From assembly GCA_030426665.1 (NCBI GenBank), contig JAUHYD010000005.1, forward strand, positions 124,001-188,000: a stretch of DNA of 64,000 nt, given 5' to 3'. This DNA comes from Bacteroidia bacterium. GTDB taxonomy: Bacteria; Bacteroidota; Bacteroidia; Chitinophagales; Chitinophagaceae. Below, one piece after another: positions 27,935 through 37,277 of this stretch; position 1 is the first letter of the stretch, and each line of letters opens with the position of its first letter. Below the pieces are notes generated by a model. It made no database searches and was not told the DNA's origin. It saw only the letters and a list, made by a program, of their open reading frames with translations. The position numbers were made by a program, and so were the translations under genes.

Positions 27935-28638
27935 AGGCCTTGTCCATAGTTATTCCTTGTTACAACGAAGAGAAAAACCTCCGCAATCTGGTTGAAAAGT
28001 GTGTGCCACTTTTAGAAAGCAACCCTGATGTGGAAATATTACTGGTTAACAATGGTTCTACCGACAACTCTCAGCAAGTTCTGGATGAACTGCTAATGGA
28101 AAAAAACATGCCGACACTGCGAACGCATCATGTTCCGGTTAATAAGGGCTACGGATATGGTATATTGCAAGGTTTAGTAAATACCGATGCACCAGTGTTG
28201 TGCTGGACCCATGCAGATTTACAAACAGATGTTCAGGACTGTATTAAAGCGTATGAGCTTTTCAAAGAATCTCCTGATAATAATGTTTTACTGGTAAAAG
28301 GTAAGCGACTTGGAAGACCGTTTTTAGATGTGTTATTTACCAGGTTAATGAGTGTTTATGTACATTATAAATTAGGTGTGCGCATTAGCGATGTCAATGC
28401 CCAGCCCAAACTCTTCAGTAAGGCATTTTTCGACAGCATATACCAGAATGCACCCCATGACTTTTCATTAGACTTATATTTTTTACTAGAGGCACTGAAG
28501 CGTGGTAGCATTGCTACAATTCCCGTTTACTTTCATGACAGGGTGGCTGGCGAAGCCAAAGGAGGTGGAAGCCTCAAGCTGAAGATGAAGCTCACAAAAC
28601 GTACGATAGCGTTTATAAATAACATCGGCAAAAACTAA
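27931..28638 (+). CDS. GT2 glycosyltransferase of the polyprenyl-phosphate sugar synthase type
   Basis: 235 residues without membrane helix. SIVIPCYNEEKNL and NNGSTDNS bind the nucleotide sugar, THADLQTD carries the acidic motif, and DVNAQPKLF matches the DPM1/ArnC-like group that loads a sugar onto polyprenyl phosphate. With GtrA and the GT-C proteins it makes a complete load-flip-transfer set. Confidence 0.88.
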   Translation: MKALSIVIPCYNEEKNLRNLVEKCVPLLESNPDVEILLVNNGSTDNSQQVLDELLMEKNMPTLRTHHVPVNKGYGYGILQGLVNTDAPVLCWTHADLQTDVQDCIKAYELFKESPDNNVLLVKGKRLGRPFLDVLFTRLMSVYVHYKLGVRISDVNAQPKLFSKAFFDSIYQNAPHDFSLDLYFLLEALKRGSIATIPVYFHDRVAGEAKGGGSLKLKMKLTKRTIAFINNIGKN

Positions 28639-28645
28639 GTGAAAC

Positions 28646-30523
28646 ATGAGTGTGTCGCGTATTCTTAAAAATAAATACTTTACTTATGCCATTACCTGCA
28701 TACTTATTTCTATATTGTTTTTCTGCAATGCGACTCACAGAATAGCTCTATTCGACGTAACTATTATATACGAATACGGCTATCTCCTTCAATGTGGATA
28801 TACGCCGTTTACCGACTTTTCTACGCCACTATTACCGTTTGCCGGGCTGCTCCAACAAATCTGCTATAAATTATTCGGTCTCAACTATTTTTCGGGCATT
28901 ATGGGAGCGTGGATAGTTACAATTGTTCAGCTAACCATCATCTACTTCACCATATCCAAAATGGCGAAAGACCACCTGTCTAGTGCTGCATACAGCTTTC
29001 TTATTACAGTGACCTGCCTGCCTTTTATTGGAACACTATTTTACAACCATCTATCGATGGCGCTGATAACGACTGTCCTTTCGCAAGCTTTATATATTCA
29101 ATACGCGCAACACAACAAAACCCATGATAAAAACATCCCGTTTCACGTATCAATAGCGTACGTGTTACTTGCTTTTATCGTTACCATTAAACTACAAATA
29201 GGCGTAGCCCTTTTCTGCGGATTGATTTTTCTGGATTCAACTTCGCTTTTATTTATTCAGAGAAAGGCGGTATTAACTATTGCCAGGCAGCTTGCCTTCC
29301 GACTAGCTTTATTTTTCGTTCCGACATTTTTAATTTTTGTAGCCACAAATAGTAACCCATCTGACTACCTGCACGGAATTAAGCACATAAGCGTAATGGA
29401 AAATATTATTGTTGACCGCATTATTTCATTTCTTGCGCTGCCAGATATTGGCCCTTCGAGTACATCTCCTACAATAACATATTTATTATGTGTAATATTC
29501 CTAATAACCGGCATGAAGGGAAAATCATATATAAAAAATATATTACTATTTTCTGTCGTGCTCTGTATATACATGCTCCCCATCATAGCATTTAATATTA
29601 TTCCTCTTAGTGTATTCCTTCGTCATGGCATTTTTATGCCATTGACAGCGATAGCAGGTTTGCTAATAATGGCGAGCGTATTATACATAGTTACGTTTAA
29701 GAATAAGGATATACCTACAATGCAGGACCTTTCTGTTCTGACACTTATCACTATTGCATACGTTCTTTCATTTTTAATCATAATGAACTCATTAGAGGTA
29801 TTAAATATTATTTTGTGTATTACTGTATTCTTTATTCTCGTATTTGACTATTTGCTTATTAAAAATCATAATCACAGGACATTTTTCAACCGTTCGTTCA
29901 AACCTGCATTTCTAATATGTCTATTTTGCTATTCGGTTGTTTATTCTACTTTCTCGATAAGAAAGGATTTTTGGCATCATGACGGAGGGTATATGAAGTT
30001 TTTTCTGGAAAAATCAGAATTCACCGACAAACAGCCCGAACTTAAACGCTTTTTCAAACACGTTAAAGTGAGTAAAGAAAGCTATAGAGACTACTCAATT
30101 GTTGATTCGGTGGTAAAAGCCGTAGGCACAAAAAACATTCTCTTCGGTCCGGAACTCGAAATGTTCAATATCATATATGGCATTCAGCCCCCTAAGCAAT
30201 GGCCACTTTGGTTTCACTGGCAATTAACCGTATCTGAACGCGATACAGCACGAATGATAAAAATTGCGGAGGATAAAAAGTTTGACCTGATTGTTCTTTC
30301 GCCCGCCAGACCATATATTCTCAACTCAATGATTATACGCGACTATGATACTATTCAAACCGGAGAGAAATCGTTTGAAGTGTTTCTTAAACGAAAGACA
30401 AAACCAAGCATAGATTCATCTGTAGTGCCAAAACCGTCCAATGATATTACTACCCACATTAAACTTCACGACAATTTGTCCGGCGAAACGAAAGTTTCGA
30501 AGCAAATTAATCTGAAAACTTAA
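28646..30523 (+). CDS. GT-C-like multi-pass membrane protein 1
   Basis: 625 residues: about 12 hydrophobic segments up to residue 445, then a soluble periplasmic-type domain. The first loop, FDVTIIYEYGYLLQCGYTPF, with FSTPLLPF resembles the acidic loop of GT39/ArnT-like enzymes. It begins 7 bases after the GT2 stop. A close paralogue follows. Confidence 0.78.
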   Translation: MSVSRILKNKYFTYAITCILISILFFCNATHRIALFDVTIIYEYGYLLQCGYTPFTDFSTPLLPFAGLLQQICYKLFGLNYFSGIMGAWIVTIVQLTIIYFTISKMAKDHLSSAAYSFLITVTCLPFIGTLFYNHLSMALITTVLSQALYIQYAQHNKTHDKNIPFHVSIAYVLLAFIVTIKLQIGVALFCGLIFLDSTSLLFIQRKAVLTIARQLAFRLALFFVPTFLIFVATNSNPSDYLHGIKHISVMENIIVDRIISFLALPDIGPSSTSPTITYLLCVIFLITGMKGKSYIKNILLFSVVLCIYMLPIIAFNIIPLSVFLRHGIFMPLTAIAGLLIMASVLYIVTFKNKDIPTMQDLSVLTLITIAYVLSFLIIMNSLEVLNIILCITVFFILVFDYLLIKNHNHRTFFNRSFKPAFLICLFCYSVVYSTFSIRKDFWHHDGGYMKFFLEKSEFTDKQPELKRFFKHVKVSKESYRDYSIVDSVVKAVGTKNILFGPELEMFNIIYGIQPPKQWPLWFHWQLTVSERDTARMIKIAEDKKFDLIVLSPARPYILNSMIIRDYDTIQTGEKSFEVFLKRKTKPSIDSSVVPKPSNDITTHIKLHDNLSGETKVSKQINLKT

Positions 30524-30578
30524 CTTGCATAACGCTCAATCACTTTCTCCGTAAACGTTACTATTAAAAACATTGCAT

Positions 30579-32381
30579 ATGAATTATTCTCATACTTTTA
30601 AAAACAAGTACTTTGTTTTTATAATTGGGGCCGCACTAGTTTCTATACTGTTTTTTTGTAATGCAACTCATAGATTATACCTGTTCGACACAAGTATAGT
30701 TTATGAATATGGGTATCTATTGTATCACGGATATAAGCCATTTACCGACTTCACTACACCATTATTACCCTTTGCCGGTCTTTTACAGCAAGTATGCTAC
30801 CACCTGTTCGGATTGAATTACTTCTCCGGTGTCATGGGTGCATGGATTATTACAATTATTCAAATCGCTACTATCTATTTCACTTTAATTAAGATGGGAA
30901 GAGGTAAATTGCCTGCAATTACTTATTCATTTCTAATAACCCTTACCTCTCTACCCTTCATAGGAAACCTCTATTACAATCATTTATCTATGGCTTTTGT
31001 GAGTGTTGTTATCTCGCAGGCTTTATATATATTCTATGTTAACCATAGTAAAAAACGCGATAATTACTTATTCATACATGTATGTATAGAGTATATCATG
31101 CTCGCATTTATTTTTACTATTAAACTGCAAATTGGCGCCGCACTTTTTGTGGGAATGCTTTTTTTGGACACCGTATCTTTCTTTTTTATTCAAAAAAAGA
31201 AAATCTTGCCCATAGCAAAGCAGCTACTTATTCGTATCATTCTTTTTGCCGTACCGGTTGTTCTCATTATGTTCCTTACTAATAGTAATCTTATAGATTA
31301 TTTACACGGTATTGAACACATAAGCGTAAAAGAGAATTTTGCTAAAAAACGTATAACGTCATTCCTTACACTACCTACAAATTGGAATGCTACCATTATC
31401 TCCCCCACATTACCATACTTTTTGTGCGTATTATTCTTGGCGTTTAACATGAAAGGAAAACCGTATATAAAGAATGTAATATTGTTTTCCTTTGTCTTCT
31501 TTATATACATGTTCCCAATAATTATTTTCAATATTATTCCCCTCAGCGTTTTTCTCCGTCATGTTATTTTAATGCCATTGACAGCTGTAGCCGGATTAAT
31601 ATCGGCGGGCACTGTACTATACATTGTATTTAAGATGAAAAACGAACAGGCCATTATTAACCTCTTTAACTTTGCATTTATAACAGTGGTTTACCTGTTA
31701 TCTTTTTTGGTAATAATGAACTCGCTCGAGGTATTCAATATAATTTTACCCATTACTATATTCTTCATTCTTACATTTGACTATCTGCTTATTAATGAAA
31801 CCGCTCACCATACATTCTTTATCCATTCCTTAAAACCTGCTATATTAATTTGCATACTTGGGTATTCCATTGTTTATTCTATGTTCTCAATAAGAAAAGA
31901 TTTTTGGGAAGCGGAGGTGTGGTACATGAATGAGTTTTTTCTGGAGAAAACAAAGTTTACTGAAGAACACCCGGAACTTCATAAATTCTTCAAGCATATT
32001 AATGTCAGTAAAGACAATTACGCGAACTACACCCTTATTGACTCCGTGGTAAAAAATTCAAATACCGACAATATATTGTTTGGTACAGAACTTGAAATAT
32101 TCAATATTATTTACGGCACAAAACCGCCAAAGGAATGGCCGCTTTGGTATCATTGGGACCTTACGGTTACAGCGCACGATACTGCAAGAATGCAGAAAAT
32201 AGTGGCAGACAACAAATATGACTTAATTGTATTATCTCGTACAAGATCGCATTGCCTGAATACAATAATTGAGCGCGACTACGACACTATTCAAGCCGGG
32301 GAAAACACCTTCGGTGTGTTTCTTAAAAGAAAACCGGAAACGGTTCTTGACCCAACAGTACCCGTCGAGAGGAGCCTCTGA
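30579..32381 (+). CDS. GT-C-like multi-pass membrane protein 2 (tandem duplicate)
   Basis: The ATG at 30579 (MNYSHTFKNKY) is chosen over a TTG two codons before. 600 residues, same topology as the preceding protein, and obviously paralogous: GYLLYHGYKPFTDFTTPLLP against GYLLQCGYTPFTDFSTPLLP, and NIIYGTKPPKEWPLW against NIIYGIQPPKQWPLW. Probably a second transferase with related specificity. Last gene of the operon. Confidence 0.78.
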   Translation: MNYSHTFKNKYFVFIIGAALVSILFFCNATHRLYLFDTSIVYEYGYLLYHGYKPFTDFTTPLLPFAGLLQQVCYHLFGLNYFSGVMGAWIITIIQIATIYFTLIKMGRGKLPAITYSFLITLTSLPFIGNLYYNHLSMAFVSVVISQALYIFYVNHSKKRDNYLFIHVCIEYIMLAFIFTIKLQIGAALFVGMLFLDTVSFFFIQKKKILPIAKQLLIRIILFAVPVVLIMFLTNSNLIDYLHGIEHISVKENFAKKRITSFLTLPTNWNATIISPTLPYFLCVLFLAFNMKGKPYIKNVILFSFVFFIYMFPIIIFNIIPLSVFLRHVILMPLTAVAGLISAGTVLYIVFKMKNEQAIINLFNFAFITVVYLLSFLVIMNSLEVFNIILPITIFFILTFDYLLINETAHHTFFIHSLKPAILICILGYSIVYSMFSIRKDFWEAEVWYMNEFFLEKTKFTEEHPELHKFFKHINVSKDNYANYTLIDSVVKNSNTDNILFGTELEIFNIIYGTKPPKEWPLWYHWDLTVTAHDTARMQKIVADNKYDLIVLSRTRSHCLNTIIERDYDTIQAGENTFGVFLKRKPETVLDPTVPVERSL

Positions 32382-32696
32382 TTAAACCAGCACAAATTAT
32401 TCGAATTCAAAACTATATAGCTGCAACTCGCGTCTACAATTGCGTCTGCAAAACACCCTATCGATACACAATTAACACCTCCAGATGACCTAAGGATGTA
32501 TAGTTCAATATAGTTACCAATGCAACTATTCACCATTACACGAAGGCTACTTATAAGAAATCATGAACTTTGATTCCTGACAATCACATAAAGAAATCCG
32601 CCACCGCAGCGGCATATGGTTGCACTATTGTCCTAAACAAACAGAAGAAACAGATAGGTGATCAGCGTATTACCCGACAACACATAACTTAGAAAA
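32382..32696. other. Intergenic region after the GT-C pair
   Basis: A convergent gap between the sugar operon and the outer membrane protein gene. No gene, strong terminator or repeat was seen. Confidence 0.6.
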
Positions 32697-33716
32697 TCAA
32701 TAGTTATATCCAATGGAAATACCAACACTTACATACATTCCACGTTGAAAGATTCCCGGCCTGTTTCCTACTTCGGCTGACACACCGGTATCGAGCCAAT
32801 TCTTGGTAGAAAGTAATCGGGTACCAAAACGCCACCCCATATCTGAAACTCGAAAGCTACCCGGTGTGTTTGGCCTGATTTCGTACTCCTTGCCACGGAC
32901 AACCAAAGGGTCGAAGGTCGTACTAGCAAAAATAACATCAAAATAAGTTTCCTTAAAAATACTGGTCAACTTCTCGTCACTTTCGTACACCCCAATATTG
33001 TTACTAGTATAAATGAACATGTTAATTATCCTACCAACTCCTACGTAGAACCCTTTTGTATAGCTGTTGGTATGATACAAACCTGTAAATTCAGTACCGT
33101 CAGCTGCTGTTAGCGTGCCGCTAGCGTCGGGCTTTATTACGTCCTCTAACTTCCCATTAAGGTTTGCAGATACCGGAGCGTTAGTGTAATAGACCCCACC
33201 CCTTAACAGCCAGATCCTTCTGCAAGGAAACTTTGCGTTTAGCGACTGAACAGTGGTATGTTTCATGCCATTTTCCAAAATTTCATCAAACGCGCGTAAC
33301 TGTATTTTTCGTTTTGCCCATCCCTTCCCATCCATAACGTGTAAACGTATTCCACCGCTGGCATCTGAAAACCCTTTAAGCGAATTCTCGCTTAAACCCT
33401 GATCTTTTGCATCTCTTTGCATAATACTGAAATACGTCCCCTTATAGCCAGCATCAAATGAGACAAAACGAGAAAAGAGATATTCTAAACGGACTCCCCC
33501 GCCAACCCGGACATAGTCTGACAAGCCGGACTCTACTTCCGCAATGCGGACCTCTCCTATAAACCGCAGATAGTTTGAGTAATTAGCCTTTACGTAAACA
33601 TCAACACCCTGTGCTGTTGTAATCGTATCCTGCCGTTCCTTTGCAAACCCACGCATCGATGTACTCAGTAATAAAACAACGGAAAGACTAAAAAGCCTGA
33701 AAATATTGTCAAGCAT
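32697..33716 (-). CDS. Outer membrane beta-barrel protein, unassigned
   Basis: 339 residues with a signal peptide (ending near GFAKE), alternating hydrophobic strands (VRVGGGVRLEYLFSRF, FYVGVGRIINMFIY, MYVSVGISIGYNY) and a terminal aromatic residue as in outer membrane barrels. No family was recognised. It stands alone, convergent to the sugar operon. Confidence 0.7.
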   Translation of the reverse strand: MLDNIFRLFSLSVVLLLSTSMRGFAKERQDTITTAQGVDVYVKANYSNYLRFIGEVRIAEVESGLSDYVRVGGGVRLEYLFSRFVSFDAGYKGTYFSIMQRDAKDQGLSENSLKGFSDASGGIRLHVMDGKGWAKRKIQLRAFDEILENGMKHTTVQSLNAKFPCRRIWLLRGGVYYTNAPVSANLNGKLEDVIKPDASGTLTAADGTEFTGLYHTNSYTKGFYVGVGRIINMFIYTSNNIGVYESDEKLTSIFKETYFDVIFASTTFDPLVVRGKEYEIRPNTPGSFRVSDMGWRFGTRLLSTKNWLDTGVSAEVGNRPGIFQRGMYVSVGISIGYNY

Positions 33717-33988
33717 ATTTCCTACTTTAATGGTAGTAAAAAAATTAATTAAAAAATATATACATTTTGTTCGGCAAGATATATAATTCTATCGGAACTA
33801 AGGCCAAAACCCAAATCAAAATAAAAGATTAAACCTCTGCGGACACCAACAGACAAATAACTCCAGCCCAACGACACGGCCCATATTCTAAACAGCTAAT
33901 TATCATCGTCCGGAAAAATGAAGTTAATTTATTTACAAAAAAAAGATATTGGGCAATTGCAAAGGGCAATGACAGTAATTTTATTGAA

Positions 33989-34711
33989 ATGATACGTTGC
34001 TGCTCACTTTTTTTACTGGTTCTTTGTCACATTGCTTCTGCTCAAGTGATAAACGGTGTGATTGTGGATGCGGAAAACAAAAACGCCATTGACGGCGTTA
34101 CAGTTGTTAACAAACATACAGGCAATGCTGACATTTCGAATAGCAAAGGACAATTTTCAATATATTACACCCCCGGAGACACGCTCCGGTTCATAATAAT
34201 TTCTCACGCAGCAACAGAAATCGTAACCGGCACAGCGCCTTATGACCTTCCAATAACCATAACGATGCAACCTACCGACGTGCTGCTGCAACAGGTGCTC
34301 ATATCCGGAAGGACCAAGTACCAAAAAGACTCAGCCGAACGGCGAGCGGTGTTTAGTCATGAACTGGAACGACCGCTCGTTCCCAAGCCAAAGTTTGTCG
34401 GGATAGGGTGTGCAGGTTGTTTTGGATGGATAGCCGATAAGATTACGGGCAATAGCAAAAAGCCTAAAAAGTTCAGGAAGGGTTATTTTGAGGACGATGA
34501 ACGACTCTTTGTTGAGTCGAGATACAACGCGGGGTTAGTGGCATTGCTCACACCCATGAATGATTCTGACAGTATAGCCATGTTTATATACAAATACCCT
34601 ATGGAGTACAAATATGCCAGACTTGCCAGCGATCTAGAAATAAAAGCGTGGGTAAGGAATAACTACAAAGAATACATTGCTAAAAAAGAGGATGAAGATA
34701 ATGCCAGATAA
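33989..34711 (+). CDS. Exported protein with carboxypeptidase-regulatory-like domain
   Basis: 240 residues with a signal peptide (ending HIASAQ). GVIVDAENKNAIDGVTVVNK and the following SNSKGQFSIYYTPGDTLRF are the carboxypeptidase regulatory-like (plug-type) beta-sandwich common at the start of SusC-like proteins, but no receptor domain follows. The second half contains GIGCAGCFGW and is unassigned. Probably periplasmic or outer membrane-associated. Confidence 0.78.
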   Translation: MIRCCSLFLLVLCHIASAQVINGVIVDAENKNAIDGVTVVNKHTGNADISNSKGQFSIYYTPGDTLRFIIISHAATEIVTGTAPYDLPITITMQPTDVLLQQVLISGRTKYQKDSAERRAVFSHELERPLVPKPKFVGIGCAGCFGWIADKITGNSKKPKKFRKGYFEDDERLFVESRYNAGLVALLTPMNDSDSIAMFIYKYPMEYKYARLASDLEIKAWVRNNYKEYIAKKEDEDNAR

Positions 34712-34766
34712 AATGCACGAGACGACTTCCATTTGACTATAATGAACATTACGGCCCATTCATCAT

Positions 34767-34774
34767 TACCTTTG
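34767..34774 (+). promoter_or_regulatory. Candidate -7 box immediately before hemW
   Basis: TACCTTTG matches TAnnTTTG but ends only 4 bases before the hemW ATG, so a transcript from it would have almost no leader. Confidence 0.4.
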
Positions 34775-34778
34775 CGAC

Positions 34779-35951
34779 ATGCCCGACGTCAACAAGCAAC
34801 CAACCTCTGCCGGCATTTACCTGCACATACCTTTTTGTAAACAGGCGTGCATTTATTGCAACTTCCATTTTTCCACTTCATTAAAGTACAAAACGGAACT
34901 ACTGGATGCCATGCATCGGGAACTCGCGTTACAACGTAACTTTCTCGGCGATAAGCCAATTGAGACCATCTATTTCGGGGGAGGAACACCATCATTGTTA
35001 TCTGCGGAGGAAATTAACCGACTCTATGACACCATCTGCAAACACTTCAATGTAGCCACCCTGCAAGAGTGCACGCTGGAAGCTAATCCCGATGACCTGA
35101 AAGCAACTTACCTGAAGTCGCTACGAAATACCCCTATCAACAGATTCAGTATCGGAGTACAATCGTTTCATGAACAAGACCTGCGCTACATGAAGCGAGC
35201 CCACAATGCTTCCGAGGCAGAATACGCGATAAAAGCCGCACAGGATGCCGGATTTGACAGATTAAGTATAGACCTGATTTATGGCGTGCCGGGGTTGAGT
35301 GATGACAAATGGAAACAAAACCTCAACAAAGTAACACAGTTACAAATACCGCACTTCTCTGCTTATGCACTTACCGTAGAAGAAAAAACAGCCTTGCACC
35401 ATGCTATCGTAAACAAAAAGGCGACACCGATAGATGCGGCGCAGGCTGCAGCCCAGTTTGAGCAACTTATGATGCACGCCGCTGACATGGGGTTCGAACA
35501 CTACGAAATATCAAACCTCGCGACTCCGGGAGGCTATGCAATCCACAACACTAATTATTGGCGTGGGTTACCCTACCTCGGCGTCGGGCCATCTGCTCAT
35601 TCATTCGATGGAAACAACGTACGCAGATGGAATGTTGCGAATAACATTCAATACACTAACAGTATTCTAAAGGAGCAGAAACCATTATTTGAGGAAGAAA
35701 TACTCTCACCAATAGACAGACTCAACGAGTATATAATGACTTCTCTCCGCACACAGTGGGGTTGCGACCTTAATCATATAAGCAACAAATGGGGACCCGG
35801 TTTAGCGCAGAAGATGGAAAGTGACAGCCAGTCATTTCGACAGCGAGGACAAATGACGCTGCAAGATAGAGCACTAAAACTAACACAAACGGGAAAAATG
35901 TTTGCAGACAGTATTGCCGCAGACATGTTTCACGAAAACCCTGACAATTAA
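34779..35951 (+). CDS. hemW: Radical-SAM heme chaperone HemW
   Basis: 390 residues. GIYLHIPFCKQACIYCNFHF carries the C-x3-C-x2-C cluster ligands followed by the aromatic residue typical of HemW/HemN; GGGTPSLL and the SIGVQSF motif follow, and a HemN_C-like domain ends the protein (FEEEILSPIDRLNEYIM). It is thought to insert heme into respiratory proteins; the sequence cannot separate this from an anaerobic coproporphyrinogen dehydrogenase, but the short N-terminus favours HemW. Its stop overlaps that of the next, convergent gene. Confidence 0.92.
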   Translation: MPDVNKQPTSAGIYLHIPFCKQACIYCNFHFSTSLKYKTELLDAMHRELALQRNFLGDKPIETIYFGGGTPSLLSAEEINRLYDTICKHFNVATLQECTLEANPDDLKATYLKSLRNTPINRFSIGVQSFHEQDLRYMKRAHNASEAEYAIKAAQDAGFDRLSIDLIYGVPGLSDDKWKQNLNKVTQLQIPHFSAYALTVEEKTALHHAIVNKKATPIDAAQAAAQFEQLMMHAADMGFEHYEISNLATPGGYAIHNTNYWRGLPYLGVGPSAHSFDGNNVRRWNVANNIQYTNSILKEQKPLFEEEILSPIDRLNEYIMTSLRTQWGCDLNHISNKWGPGLAQKMESDSQSFRQRGQMTLQDRALKLTQTGKMFADSIAADMFHENPDN

Positions 35952-36550
35952 TTCAATACGGTCACCCTGCCAACGGACATGTGATTACCGTTTTGGAAAG
36001 AGTAGATATATATACCGTTCGGCAAACCCGAGACATCGATATGTAACAGCTCCCCTTTGCTCATATCGTTGGCAACTTGCCTTCCAGACAAGTCATACAG
36101 CACAGCCGACGCTAGCTCCCGATGCTTGTTGGCATACCTCATTGTAAAGCTATTGGACACAGGATTGGACGACAACAGCAAGGTATTCGGGCTAATTAAA
36201 AACACCGATGCAACAGCAGTTTCCCCCTGATAGCCAAACCGAAGTTTGTAGTAGTTAGTTTTATTTGCTACCGGTTTATCATCTGTAAAAAGAAAAGTCT
36301 GTGCTGTATCTGTGCTACCACATACGCCAAATATCTCTCCAACTGGCTTATAATCGAATGTATCAATACTACGCAAAATCGATATCCCGTTACAGGTATT
36401 ACCCGCATGCAAAGTCCATCGCAGATATGCTTTCCCATCTCGAACCTCAACATTGAAGCTACTTACAAAGGCTCCTTGCGCCACTCCGGAAATCGGAAGT
36501 AACCACACCAGTACGACGGCAAACACAATATTTTTATAAACTTTGCTCAT
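35948..36550 (-). CDS. Short exported protein with type IX sorting domain
   Basis: 200 residues: signal peptide ending near SGVAQG, a small beta-sandwich (YLRWTLHAGNTCNGISILRS, fibronectin-like) with two cysteines, and a C-terminal type IX sorting domain (LLLSSNPVSNSFTMRY... LYDLSGRQV... GIYIYSF). The cargo part is only about 90 residues. Tail-to-tail with hemW, sharing TTAA. Confidence 0.82.
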   Translation of the reverse strand: MSKVYKNIVFAVVLVWLLPISGVAQGAFVSSFNVEVRDGKAYLRWTLHAGNTCNGISILRSIDTFDYKPVGEIFGVCGSTDTAQTFLFTDDKPVANKTNYYKLRFGYQGETAVASVFLISPNTLLLSSNPVSNSFTMRYANKHRELASAVLYDLSGRQVANDMSKGELLHIDVSGLPNGIYIYSFQNGNHMSVGRVTVLN

Positions 36551-36646
36551 TGGTGCTTATACCTTACCACTAAAAACAAATAACGGCCTTGGCTCTTTAT
36601 TATTGTTTCAACCTTGGGGACGCAATATCCACCCAAACCTTACAAA

Positions 36647-36675
36647 TAAAAAAAGAGGTCAAGACTGACCTCCTT
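36647..36675 (-). terminator. Rho-independent terminator of the sigma / anti-sigma / Cys-rich operon
   Basis: On the minus strand the hairpin GAGGTCA-GTCT-TGACCTC is followed by seven T, 29 bases after the stop of the Cys-rich peptide gene. Confidence 0.88.
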
Positions 36676-36700
36676 ATTCCAAACCACTCATTGCAAATTC

Positions 36701-36910
36701 TTATTTACTTTTCTTCTCATTTTTCTTTTTACACGCATCCGTACACTTGTGCCCTTTCTCTCCACAAACTTTTACACACTTACCTTCCTTCTTACAAGCT
36801 TCGGTACAATGATGCTTTTTCAGCTTCTTTCCTTTTTCAGATGCTACAGCAACGCTACCGATCGATGCTGCAATCAACAAACTTGTCGCAACTAATTTTA
36901 ATGTTCTCAT
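36701..36910 (-). CDS. Small exported Cys-rich peptide with three CxxxC units
   Basis: The ATG at 36910 (MRTLKLVATS) gives 69 residues; the longer frame starts with TTG. A signal peptide ends near VAVASE. The mature part, about 45 residues, is Lys-rich and contains CTEAC, CVKVC and CTDAC. Such spacing suits metal binding or disulfides. It is last in the operon of the ECF sigma and anti-sigma factors, followed by a terminator, so it is likely part of the response they control. Confidence 0.75.
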   Translation of the reverse strand: MRTLKLVATSLLIAASIGSVAVASEKGKKLKKHHCTEACKKEGKCVKVCGEKGHKCTDACKKKNEKKSK

Positions 36911-37034
36911 TTTGTACAATTTAAATAGTTAAAAAAGTGAAGACGCTCAATTACAACAAACCTTACAATTTAATTCAAAAGAATGTTTATCTGCGAAAAC
37001 GAGCCTGCTTAAGTATATATACGAGGGCTTTACA

Positions 37035-37274
37035 TTATTGGTTCAACAATTCAGAAATTTCTTTCTTTTTTTCTTCGGAAAGTTCCTTAGGTTGTTGTTG
37101 CAGCTTATTTAGTCGACCTGTCAACAGCCGTGTTTGGCGCTCAAAACCTCGACAAAAACGACACATGCTCATATGCATGCCAAGCTTCAGTTTTTGAAAT
37201 AAGCCCAGCCTGCCTTCCTCTTTCTTTGAAATCAGGTACGTTGCTTCCTTACAGCTGTACATCAATTTTCCCAT
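37035..37274 (-). CDS. Zinc-finger-type anti-sigma factor (small)
   Basis: 79 residues. MYSCKEATYLISKKEEGRL and then HMSMCRFCRGF give the H-x3-C-x2-C zinc pattern of the anti-sigma ZAS fold; there is no membrane segment, so it would be a soluble regulator. It starts 3 bases after the sigma factor stop. Confidence 0.78.
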   Translation of the reverse strand: MGKLMYSCKEATYLISKKEEGRLGLFQKLKLGMHMSMCRFCRGFERQTRLLTGRLNKLQQQPKELSEEKKKEISELLNQ

Positions 37275-37277
37275 CAG

